Origin: Bolinopsis microptera
Taxonomy: Eukaryota > Ctenophora > Tentaculata > Lobata > Bolinopsidae
Length of the DNA: 60,000 nucleotides
Assembly (NCBI RefSeq): GCF_026151205.1
Contig: NC_087081.1
Span: 9,421,246-9,481,245 of the forward strand
Direction: 5' to 3'
Part shown: positions 43,735 through 54,228 of the stretch, piece by piece
How the letters are laid out: each line of letters begins with the position of its first letter
Numbering within the stretch: position 1 is the stretch's first letter
Position numbers and translations under genes: made by a program
The notes under the pieces: model-generated
What the model saw: the letters and a program-made list of their open reading frames with translations, nothing else
Database searches by the model: none
What the model was told of the DNA's origin: nothing

Positions 43735-46700
43735 CCGCGCATTCTGCTTATTTGGTTAACAGGTTTTTCTTAGACTCCGTGTTAGGACTTAAGCTTTCTG
43801 TACTAGTTTTTCGTTATCTTAGAATTTATTCCGCTTTTATTTTATTCCCACTCTCGACTCTTCGCTAGCAGTCCGGTTAAATTAGTACCTTTAGTGGGTC
43901 TCATTTAATCATTAGGTCTTATTAAAGAACCTCTCACCCTCTAAGATTTTCACCGCTTCGTTCATTTTTATAGCTTTATTCTTTTTATCTTTTTACTACA
44001 CTTACTAACACTTGCATTATAATTACAATTAAGGAGCAAAAGTTTGCGGAGGCATTCTAGAACGGTATATATTTTAACACTTCATGCACGGGTGCCATTC
44101 TGCTTATTTCTTTATTTGGTTCACAGGTTTTTCCTAGACTCCGTGTTAGGACTTTAGCTTTCTGTACCAGTTTTTCGTTATCTCAGAATTTATTCCGCTT
44201 TTATTTTATTCCCACTCTCGACTCCTCGCTAGCAGTATGGTTAATTTAGTACCTTAAGTGGGTCTCATTTAATCATTAGGTCTTATTAAAGAACCTCTCA
44301 CCCTCTAAGATTTTCACCGCTTCGTACATTTTTATAGCTTTATTCTTTTTATCTTTTTACTACACTTACTAACACGTGCATTACAAAGGAGCAAAAGTTT
44401 GCGGAGGCATTCTAGAACGGTATATATGTTAACACTTCATGCACGGGTGCCATTCTGCTTACTTGGTTCACAGGTTTTTCCTAGACTCTGTGTTAGGACT
44501 TTAGCTTTATGTACCAGTTTTTCGTTATCTTAGAATTTATTCCGATTTTATTTTATTCCCACTCTCGACTCCTCGCTAGCAGCAGTCCGGTTAATTTAGT
44601 ACCTTTAGTGGGTCTCATTTAATTATTAGGTCTTATTAAAGAACCTCTCACCCTCTAAGAAAGTGTTTTTTTCGTTATATTAGAATTTATTCCGCTTTTA
44701 TTTTATTCCCACTCTCGACTCCTCGCTAGCAGTCCGGTTAATTTAGTACCTTTAGTGGGTCTCATTTAATTATTAGGTCTTATTAAAGAACCTCTCACCC
44801 TCTAAGAAAGTGTTTTTTTCGTTATATTAGAATTTATTCCGCTTTTATTTTATTCCCACTCTCGACTCCTCGCTAGCAGTCCGGTTAATTTAGTACCTTT
44901 AGTGGGTCTCACTTAATCATTAGGTCTTATTAAAGAACCTCTCACCCTCTAAGAAAGTGTTTTTTTCGTTATATTAGAATTTATTCCGCTTTTATTTTAT
45001 TCCCACTCTCGACTCCTCGCTAGCAGTCCGGTTAATTTAGTACCTTTAGTGGGTCTCATTTAATCATTAGGTCTTATTAAAGAACCTCTCACCCTCTAAG
45101 ATTTTCACCGCTTCGTTCATTTTTATAACTTTATTCTTTTTATCATTTTACTACAGCAGGGTGTCATAATTATTGGCGCGTAGACAATTTTGCGTAAAAT
45201 TTTAGCTTACCCAAGCTTTTAGAAACGATCATTACTTGACTTCTGAGGGTCAGTTTCCTATGATGTCTTGATCATTCGAGAGATAATCCTTCATACTACA
45301 ATTCAGTTTAAAAACAAAGTCCGAAAGAAGTTAAATTTCGTCGAAAATCACGACAAAAGAGAAAATCTTGGATTATTGGACTTGAAGCCTTCGGCTGCTT
45401 CCCCTGAATTCCGGGATGAGTCCGCCCGACTATATTTTATTGCGTCAGTTAGAGGAGAAAGAGAGCTTTTATAAAATCTATAGTTTTCTATATGTTTCGC
45501 TATCGCCTGAAGAGCTGTGCACTTTAGTCTGAAGAATAAATTCAGAAAAAATTCACCGAAAAAAAATCACACATAAATCCCTTATATTACTCCTTCGTAA
45601 ATCTAACCAAGTATGGAATCGACCCTTTAAATAACGGCCTAAATTATGGGTTTTTAGGTACATCAACATAAAATTCTGAAATTAAGAAAAAGTTCAAACG
45701 ATTGTCTACAGGCCAGTTTTTGAATTTTGTAATTCTGATATTCAGAAGTAAAGTTATGACCCGTCAAAAAATATTGATTTCATCATAAAATACACATAAA
45801 ATTTCAAACACGCCAATAATTCTGACACCCTGCTGTACACTTACTAACACGTGCATTACAAAGGAGCAAAAGCTTGCGGAGGCATTCTAGAACGGTATAT
45901 ATTTTAACACTTCATGCACGGGTGCCATTCTGCTTATTTGGTTCACAGGTTTTTCCTAGACTCCGTGTTAGGACTTTAGCTTTATGTACCAGTTTTTCGT
46001 TATCTTAGAGTTTATTCCGATTTTATTTTATTCCCACTCTCGACTCCTCGCTTGCAGTCCGGTTAATTTAGTACCTTTAGTGGGTCTCATTTAATTATTA
46101 GGTCTTATTAAAGAACCTCTCACCCTCTAAGAAAGTGTTTTTTTCGTTATATTAGAATTTATTCCGCTTTTATTTTATTCCCACTCTCGACTCCTCGCTA
46201 GCAGTCCGGTTAATTTAGTACCTTTAGTGGGTCTCATTTAATCATTAGGTCTTATTAAAGAACCTCTCACCCTCTAAGAAAGGGTGTTTTTCCGTTATCT
46301 TAGAATTTATTCCGCTTTTATTTGATTCCTACTCTCGACTCCTCGCTAGCAGTCCGGTTAATTTAGTACCTTTAGTGGGTCAAATTTAATGATTAGGTGT
46401 TATTAAAGAACCTCTCACCCTCTAAGAAAGGGTGTTTTTCGTTATATTAGAATTTATTCCGCTTTTATTTTATTCCCACTCTCGACTCCTCGCTAGCAGT
46501 CCGGTTAATTTAGTACCTTTAGTGGGTCTCATTTAATCATTAGGTCTTATTAAAGAACCTCTCACCCTCTAAGATTTTCACCGCTTCGTTCATTTTTATA
46601 GCTTTATTCTTTTTATCTTTTTACTACACTCTTTAACACGTGCATTACAAAGGAGCAAAAGCTTGCGGAGGCATTCTAGAACGGTATATATTTTAACACT

Positions 46701-47080
46701 TCATGCACGGGTGCCATTCTGCTTATTTGGTTCACAGGTTTTTCCTAGACTCCGTGTTAGGACTTTAGCTTTCTGTACCAGTTTTTCGTTATCTTAGAAT
46801 TTATTCCGCTTTTATTTTATTCCCACTTTTGACTCCTCGCTAGCAGTCCGGTTAATTTAGTACCTTTAGTGGGTCAAATTTAATCATTAGGTCTTATTAA
46901 AGAACCTCTCACCCTCTAAGTCCTAAGAAAGTGTTTTTTTCGTTATCTTAGAATTTATTCCGCTTTTATTTTATTCCCACTCTCGACTCCTCGCTAGCAG
47001 TCCGGTTAATTTAGTACCTTTAGTGGGTCTCATTTAATCATTAGGTCTTATTAAAGAACCTCTCACCATCTAAGGTGATG
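43735..47080 (+). repeat. Complex satellite with higher-order structure
   Basis: Units share TTTATTTTATTCCCACTCTC, GACTCCTCGCTAGCAGTCCG, TTAATTTAGTACCTTTAGTG and AAAGAACCTCTCACCCTCTA. A short ~150-base form repeats in runs (44650-45100, 46080-46570), while a longer ~370-base form adds CATTTTTATAGCTTTATTC, GGAGCAAAAGTTTGCGGAGG, GGCATTCTAGAACGGTATAT and CATGCACGGGTGCCATTCTG. It is interrupted by a MITE at 45154-45835. Confidence 0.93.
45154..45835. mobile_element. 682-bp MITE, TA target duplication, inside satellite
   Basis: 27-base TIRs with two mismatches: CAGCAGGGTGTCATAATTAT at the left and its near reverse complement at the right, with TA on each side. Removing element and one TA restores the satellite sequence CTACACTTAC, which confirms the boundaries. 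A 68-codon ORF inside has no recognised motif. Tc1/mariner-type mobilisation is the likely source. Confidence 0.9.
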
Positions 47081-47495
47081 AGTCCGCCCGACTATATATT
47101 ATTGCGTCAGTTAGAGGAGAAAGAGAGCTTTTATAAAATCTATAGTTTTCTATAATATGTTTCGCTATCGCCTGAAGAGCTTTGCACTTTAGTCTAAAGA
47201 ATAATTTCAGAAAAAATTCACCGAAATCAAATTACACATAAATTCCTTACTCCTTCGTAAATCTAACCAAGTATGGAATCGACCCTTTAAATAACGGCCT
47301 AAATTATGGGTTTTGAGGTACATCAACTCAAAATTTTGAAATTAAGAAAATGGTCAAACGATTGTCTACAGACCAGTTTTTGAATTTTGTAATTTCGATA
47401 TTCAGAAGTAAAGTTATGACCCGTCGAAAAATATTGATTTCATCATAAAATACACATAAAATTTCAAACACGCCAATAATTCTGACAACCTGTGT
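47081..47495. mobile_element. Truncated second copy of the same MITE at the satellite's end
   Basis: From GATGAGTCCGCCCGACTATA to CCAATAATTCTGACAACCTG it matches the right two thirds of the 45154-45835 element with scattered substitutions. The left TIR is missing and the join to the satellite falls in CATCTAAGG. Confidence 0.85.
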
Positions 47496-48369
47496 CCAAC
47501 CCCAAAAAACCCATTTTACCTCAAATTTCAATTTTGGGAATGGGTTTTTTTGGGTTTAAAAAAAATTGGTTCCTTGTTTAAAAACTTTTCATTTTATTTG
47601 ACTACATTTAAAACAAAACCTCTACCTAAAAAATGGGTATAATTTTCCCATTTCCCAATGTTTAATGAACTGTTTAAAGCAATTTATGGGTGGGTATCTT
47701 ATTTTATATACCAAGACAAAGTTAGTCCGTGATTTCTCAACAGTTAGTACCGCAAAAGGGGTGGGTGTCCTAAATATTTTCCGAAAAAACAGTTAGTAGT
47801 AGTACCGCGAAGGGGGTGGGTCTTTTTTGTAAATTCCAAAGTTGCACTTAGTCGACGTCACGTACGGCACTTGGTATATAAATTATTTTCTATCTCAATC
47901 TCATTTTATGTCCCCAACCTTATTAAGTTATTTCCCATTTCTGAATATTCATTTTAACGTTTATGGTTTTAAACTTTTGATAGTCTCTACCGACATTTCT
48001 TTTAATAATCAGTAACCGATAGCATATTGAATATGAGCATAATCACTTATTATTAATTATCACGAAAATATAATATTTTATTCATTTTTATATTTGAAAT
48101 ATTTGAAATATTTAAATGTAATTTCAAACTCAGAAATTTCGGACAAGTTTTTTCTATATATTCTGGTAACATGAGTCGGACAAGAGTCGCTATCGGACAG
48201 ATGTCCTTTTAACTGCATATCACCGCACAGGCTATGGAAATCTAGCGTCCGCTAACCGGCGCAATTCTTGTTGCTTTCACAGTTATCTGCAGTCATCCTA
48301 TTAACGTGGCGCTATTTAAATTATATCTTTTTATAATTCAATCTAACGGATCAACATTGTAGGTCAGTC
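47496..48369. other. Intergenic stretch before the repeat-protein gene
   Basis: Low-complexity AT-rich DNA with an imperfect hairpin of ACCCATTTTACC / GGGTTTTTTTGGGT type near 47505-47560 and a twice-repeated GTTAGTA...CCGC.A.GGGG.TGGGT block (47741-47825). A TATTTAAAT box at about 48313, roughly 50 bases before the start codon of the next gene, could be its TATA element. Confidence 0.45.
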
Positions 48370-49896
48370 ATGAAGCTGTGGTCAATACTCCTTCTCACAC
48401 TTCTTGTAGCCCTGCTGAGGGCTCAGGATGGTGCAGGCGATGGTGCAGGAGTAGTCGATGGTGCAGGCGATGGTGCAGGAGTAGTCGATGGTGCAGGCGA
48501 TGGTGCAGGCGATGGTGCAGGAGTAGTCGATGGTGCAGGCGATGGTGCAGGAGTAGTCGATGGTGCAGGCGATGGTGCAGGAGTAGTCGATGGTGCAGGC
48601 GATGGTGCAGGAGTAGTCGATGGTGCAGGCGATGGTGCAGGAGTAGTCGATGGTGCAGGCGATGGTGCAGGAGTAGTCGATGGTGCAGGCGATGGTGCAG
48701 GAGTAGTCGATGGTGCAGGCGATGGTGCAGAAGTAGTCGATGGTGCAGGCGATGGTGCAGGAGTAGTCGATGGTGCAGGCGATGGTGCAGGAGTAGTCGA
48801 TGGTGCAGGCGATGGTGCAGGAGTAGTCGATGGTGCAGGCGATGGTGCAGGAGTAGTCGATGGTGCAGGCGATGGTGCAGGAGTAGTCGATGGTGCAGGC
48901 GATGGTGCAGGAGTAGTCGATGGTGCAGGCGATGGTGCAGGAGTAGTCGATGGTGCAGGCGATGGTGCAGGAGTAGTCGATGGTGCAGGCGATGGTGCAG
49001 GAGTAGTCGATGGTGCAGGCGATGGTGCAGGAGTAGTCGATGGTGCAGGCGATGGTGCAGGAGTAGTCGATGGTGCAGGCGATGGTGCAGGAGTAGTCGA
49101 TGGTGCAGGCGATGGTGCAGGAGTAGTCGATGGTGCAGGCGATGGTGCAGGAGTAGTCGATGGTGCAGGCGATGGTGCAGGAGTAGTCGATGGTGCAGGC
49201 GATGGTGCAGGAGTAGTCGATGGTGCAGGCGATGGTGCAGGAGTAGTCGATGGTGCAGGCGATGGTGCAGGAGTAGTCGATGGTGCAGGCGATGGTGCAG
49301 GAGTAGTCGATGGTGCAGGCGATGGTGCAGGAGTAGTCGATGGTGCAGGCGATGGTGCAGGAGTAGTCGATGGTGCAGGCGATGGTGCAGAAGTAGTCGA
49401 TGGTGCAGGCGATGGTGCAGGAGTAGTCGATGGTGCAGGCGATGGTGCAGGAGTAGTCGATGGTGCAGGCGATGGTGCAGGAGTAGTCGATAGTGCCGCC
49501 GATTCGACTCCTTCTACATCGACTTCTTCTGCATCGACTTCTTCTGCATCGACTTCTTCAACAACAGATGATGGTGCAGGAGTAGTCGATGGTGCAGGCG
49601 ATGGTGCAGGAGTAGTCGATGGTGCAGGCGATGGTGCAGGAGTAGTCGATGGTGCAGGCGATGGTGCAGGAGTAGTCGATGGTGCAGGCGATGGTGCAGG
49701 AGTAGTCGATGGTGCAGGCGATGGTGCAGAAGTAGTCGATGGTGCAGACGATGGTGCAGGAGTAGTCGATGGTGCAGGCGATGATGCCGCCGTAAAAGAA
49801 GAAGATGCAGAAGATGATACAGCTGATGGATACAAAGTTCAAATCAGTTTTGTTGTTTTTGTGATCAGTTTGTTGAGAAACGTTCTTCGCTGGTAG
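48370..49896 (+). CDS. Secreted acidic repeat protein with DGAGVV repeats, 508 aa
   Basis: Starts with a clear signal peptide, MKLWSILLLTLLVALLRA (cleavage likely before QDGAG). Residues about 19-372 and 400-472 are near-perfect copies of a 10-residue unit DGAGDGAGVV, separated by a Ser/Thr linker (STPSTSTSSASTSSASTSS). The tail is acidic (EEDAEDDTADGY) and ends with a hydrophobic stretch ISFVVFVISLL and LRNVLRW, perhaps a membrane anchor. The protein is poor in aromatic residues and has no Cys in the repeats. Function unknown: composition would fit an extracellular matrix, mucus or cation-binding protein, as inference only. DNA repeats are 30 bases and nearly identical, so length probably varies between individuals. 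This strand is preferred for its signal peptide and possible TATA box, though the opposite frame is also open. Confidence 0.65.
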   Translation: MKLWSILLLTLLVALLRAQDGAGDGAGVVDGAGDGAGVVDGAGDGAGDGAGVVDGAGDGAGVVDGAGDGAGVVDGAGDGAGVVDGAGDGAGVVDGAGDGAGVVDGAGDGAGVVDGAGDGAEVVDGAGDGAGVVDGAGDGAGVVDGAGDGAGVVDGAGDGAGVVDGAGDGAGVVDGAGDGAGVVDGAGDGAGVVDGAGDGAGVVDGAGDGAGVVDGAGDGAGVVDGAGDGAGVVDGAGDGAGVVDGAGDGAGVVDGAGDGAGVVDGAGDGAGVVDGAGDGAGVVDGAGDGAGVVDGAGDGAGVVDGAGDGAGVVDGAGDGAGVVDGAGDGAGVVDGAGDGAEVVDGAGDGAGVVDGAGDGAGVVDGAGDGAGVVDSAADSTPSTSTSSASTSSASTSSTTDDGAGVVDGAGDGAGVVDGAGDGAGVVDGAGDGAGVVDGAGDGAGVVDGAGDGAEVVDGADDGAGVVDGAGDDAAVKEEDAEDDTADGYKVQISFVVFVISLLRNVLRW

Positions 49897-50717
49897 TCAA
49901 CAATTCACGTTGATCAGATTTTACATTGCTCCCCCTTCGATAGACGCTCAGTATTATAATAGTGACAAACATTATAGAAAAGCAACTTAGCTGGGACTTT
50001 ACAAATTCTAAATAGTGGATGATTATGAATGGATAATTTTATTGCTTCACAATACAAAATAATTCTCAAATGCCGTATGAATGTTGTAATGCATCACTGC
50101 AGCTAATTAAAATCGTTTTACTGACATTTCTGATGTGTTTAATTTTAAGCTACCTTACTCGGGAATCTTATGACTGGGATATAGTGGTGGGTTTTGGAAA
50201 ATTCCGCCATATTTTTCCCGGTCAAAAATTTTACCAGTCATAATAAAACCCGCCGACTCAGATTATGGGGTTCCAAGGGGGTGGTGATCATCATATTTTA
50301 CTTGAAGTCTCATATGTGCTAGAGAAGACTTTCGAAGCAGTGGATGGAGGGCTGTAACTTTATTGGCTGTTGCTACCATAATTTCGTTATAACAAGAATT
50401 GCGCCCGTTGTTTCGTTTTGGCGGACGCTAGATTTCCATTCCACATTTACTATAAATTTAAGTATAACATATAAGATCCAATCAGCTCACTTCAATCTTC
50501 ATGATAATAATATTTCAATTGATAAATTATGCATTAAATACGGGAAACACTTGGAATTCAATTCAATTGCCGTAGAACTTAACTTGTATCTGTAATTCAA
50601 GAAATTGTAAGCAAAGGTAAACTATACTCGTGTACACATCAATACACTACGCGTGCCACGTACAAATTGGGCTGATCATAACCTAATATTATACATTACA
50701 TCATATACATTAATTAA
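49897..50717. other. Intergenic stretch after the repeat-protein gene
   Basis: AT-rich, no recognisable gene. AATAAAA at about 50241 could serve as a distant polyadenylation signal. An 83-codon ORF at 50344 has no motif. Confidence 0.4.
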
Positions 50718-51395
50718 TTAATTGTATACGACGACCTCTTCGATGATTTCGATAGCGATAGATTCAGTGGACAGTTTGACATAAACAAGTACAGAGCGTT
50801 CTCAGTTGACGACATCCTTTCAAAGGGCAGTCTACTATCCAAAGTGCGGAACTTAAAACCTGAGATTGTACTCCTACATGTAGGACACCAGGACATCTTC
50901 TGGCAGAGGACTAGTGCCGATGATTTGCTTTCTAAATACAAACAAGTCATATACAAACTCCTGGAAACAACAGAAGCAAAGATTCGATCTGTATATCCCT
51001 TATTATCCCTGTCCCTGGTTATCCTAACCTTAACGAGACGATCCAAATCGTCAATGATCGTCTATCATCCTTCATCTCAAACTTGAGAAGAGATTCAAGG
51101 ATTAAGTACGGTGACCGCATTTTCACCTCAAGCAACGATCAGTTAGGCGGATACATAACTAGAGGAACTGATAGTCACGGTGTGACCATCTTCCTGTCCG
51201 AAGGAGGCAAAAGGAAGGCTCTTACTAAATCGCTCGCCCAAACCGTAATAACAATTTCAACTTTTGCGCGTCTCCTAAATGCGCGTTAGTTATCTGTGAT
51301 AATTTAGCACCGGCGAACCACATGTTCTGCCTACTAGCAAAGTTCACTCAAAACGTTCCGCGCCCGCGGATAAGTCAATATTTGTGGTTTTCAGA
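50718..51395 (+). pseudogene. SGNH-hydrolase-like retroelement ORF remnant
   Basis: Plus frame: DLFDDFDSDRFSGQ, then KPEIVLLHVGHQDIFWQRTS, then a frameshift near 51005, continuing GYPNLNETIQIVNDRLSSFI, RIKYGDRIFTSSNDQLGGY and DSHGVTIFLSEGGKRK. The 'ILLHVGHND'-type block and a late D..H are the third and fifth blocks of SGNH/GDSL esterases; esterase-like domains of this form occur in ORF1 or related ORFs of some non-LTR elements. After another shift a Cys-rich stretch follows (NFNFCASPKCALVICDNLAP). No complete catalytic Ser block is seen. Decayed. Confidence 0.6.
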
Positions 51396-51579
51396 GACCA
51401 GATATTGCCATATCTGGATCATTAAAAAGGCCACCTGATAAGTCTATACAGACATCAAAACTCTTTTTATCAGTAGTCAGAGTGGTTCGTTGTCATTTTA
51501 GTAGTAGCACTTATTGCTAATATATAATTGGGAAAGCAAAATAATAGACTTCAAATATGCTTTCCACATTGGAAAATAC

Positions 51580-53275
51580 AATTCACTTTATATCTCCAAT
51601 ATTATTGGAAAATACAGTACACTTATCTCTAGTATTATTGGAAAATACAGTACACTTATCTCCAATATTAATGGAAAATACAGTACACTTATCCCTGCAG
51701 TATTAATGGAAAATACAGTACACTTATCTCCAGTATTATTGGGAAATACAGTACACTTATCTCCAGTATTATTGGAAATACAGTACACTTATCTCAAGTA
51801 TTATTTAAAAATACAGTACATTTATCTCCAGTATTATTGGAAAATACAGTACACTTATCTCTAGTATTATTGGAAAATACAGTACACTTATCTCTAGTAT
51901 TATTGGAAAATACTGTACACTTATCTCTAGTATTATTGGAAAATACAGTTCACTTATCTCCAGTACTATTGGAAAATACAGTATTATTGGAAAATACAGT
52001 ACACTTATCTCTAGTATTATTGGAAAATACAGTACACCTATCTCTATAGTATTATTGGAAAATACAGTACACCTATCTCCAGTATTATTGGAAAATACAT
52101 TACACTTATCACTAGTATTATTGGAAATACAGTACACTTATCTCCAGTATTAATGGAAAATACAGTACACTTATCCCCAGTATTAATGGAAAATACAGTA
52201 CACTTATCTCCAGTATTATTGGGAAATACAGTACACTTATCTCCAGTATTATTGGGAAATACAGTACACTTATCTCCAGTATTATTGGAAATACAGTACA
52301 CTTATCTCCAGTATTATTGGAAATACAGTACACTTATCTCCAGTATTATTGGAAAATACAGTACACTTATCTCTAGTATTATTGGAAAATACAGTACATT
52401 TATCTCCAGTATTATTGGAAAATACAGTACACTTATCCCCAGTATTATTGGAAAATACAGTTCACTTATCTCTAGTATTATTGGAAAATACAGTTTACTT
52501 ATCTCCAGTATTATTGGAAAATACAGTACACTTATCTCCAGTAATATTGGAAAATACAGTACACTTATCTCCAGTATTATTGGAAAATACAGTACACTTA
52601 TCTCCGGTATTATTGGAAAATACAGTACGCTAATCTCTAGTATTATTGGAAAATACAGTACACCTATCTCTAGTATTATTGGAAAATACAGTACACTTAT
52701 CTCTAGTATTATTGGAAAATACAGTACACTTATCTCTAGTATTATTGGAAAATACAGTACACTTATCTCTAGTATTATTGGAAAATACAGTACACTTATC
52801 TCCAGTATTATTGGAAAATACAGTACACTTATCTCTAGTATTATTGGAAAATACAGTACATTTATCTCCAGTATTATTGGAAAATACAGTACACTTATCC
52901 CCAGTATTATTGGAAAATACAGTTTACTTATCTCCAGTATTATTGGAAAATACAGTACACTTATCTCCAGTATTAATGGAAAATACAGTACACTTATCCC
53001 CAGTATTAATGAAAAATACAGTACACTTATCTCCAGTAATATTGGAAAATACAGTACACTTATCTCCAGTAATATTGGAAAATACAGTACACTTATCTCC
53101 AGTATTATTGGAAAATACAGTACACTTATCTCTAGTATTATTGGAAAATACAGTACACTTATCTCTAGTATTATTGGAAAATACAGTACACTTATCTCCA
53201 GTATTATTTGAAAATACAGTACACTTATCTCCAGTATTATTGGGAAATACAGTTCACTATATCCAGTATTATTTG
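51580..53275. repeat. 33-bp minisatellite (about 50 copies)
   Basis: Unit GGAAAATACAGTACACTTAT plus CTCCAGTATTATT, with variants CTCTAGT, CCCAGT and single-base losses. Because 33 is a multiple of three, several frames stay open and give artificial 11-residue repeat proteins. No spacer sequences, so not a CRISPR. Confidence 0.96.
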
Positions 53276-54228
53276 AAATTATAGCATACTATCAGCGTGG
53301 TTCGCTGTAAGTGTACTCTCAATAGCATACAGCATTTGTGTATTAATAATCTATCAATTTGTTTGAGGTTGCTTTAACAACAATCCCAATAATGCTCGCT
53401 TGCTGTTTTTCTGAATATAATATTTGGGTAAGCAACTAATCCATTTTAATGACCTACTTGAACAATGAACAGATACATTTTTCCTCTTTTAAGCGATCGG
53501 AGACTCATAATAAGTGTTACGTAGAACAGGGAATCAAGAGGAGATGGTTTCATTCATTATACTGTATTAAAATGAAAACAACTAATTGTTTTGTAAAAAA
53601 GAAAAAATTAATAAAGCAATAAATGATGCAATAAAATAAAACAAAAATCAGATTTAAATTCATAAAATTCGACAAAATCATACATCATTCTCGAAATCAG
53701 AGTCTGATCTGAAACCATAATTTAGTTTCCTTTCGGGAAACTTCTTTCGCTTTTTTTTGCTCGCTTTGCGAGCGAATCTGCGAAGTCCGTCCGCTTTTCT
53801 GCCCGAGAAGTCGTTGACAACAGTGACAAATCGTCCCGAGTTGCTGTTACCGTCATGTCAATCTTTGTCATCTCCGAAAGCCTGAATGTTAAATGTTTTG
53901 ATACATCGTCGAACAAATATATGTTCATTGCAATACACATATTTGAACAGCAAGATAGTAACATAAGAGTATAACTAATACTCATACTAATACTCATATA
54001 CATAACATTAGCAGCGGTCATTAGCAACGGTCTTTGTCCAGCTATAAAATACAAATAATATTTTTCAGCTTCACATAGAAACTGTATCACATGACAGTTG
54101 ACACGTAAAGAACTGATTTTCACAATTTCACCTTTTCACAAATTCATAAATTGTTCGTTTACATGTTTACATATATAATAACATCTATAAACAAAAGAGC
54201 ACCTAAAGAGGCTCAGCAAAGTGCTGGC
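53276..54228. other. Intergenic stretch between minisatellite and LINE
   Basis: Sequence related to GTGGTTCGCTG occurs on both sides of the minisatellite (51481, 53298). A minus ORF of 133 codons at 53722-54123 has a hydrophobic middle and a charged end, but no recognised domain; I leave it uncalled. Confidence 0.4.

Noticed and set aside
45401-45470. Hammerhead ribozyme (GATGAGTCC motif)
   Set aside because: The conserved CTGATGA start and the GAAA segment are not both present, and the stem pairing does not fit.
48378-49493. CRRWCRSSRW repeat protein in a second plus-strand frame
   Set aside because: Shadow of the DGAG repeat; no signal peptide and no unique tail, only open because the unit is 30 bases.
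51580-53275. CRISPR-like array
   Set aside because: The repeats are contiguous with no unique spacers, and the host is an animal.
53722-54123. 133-codon minus ORF with a hydrophobic centre
   Set aside because: No recognised family, no splice or promoter support seen.
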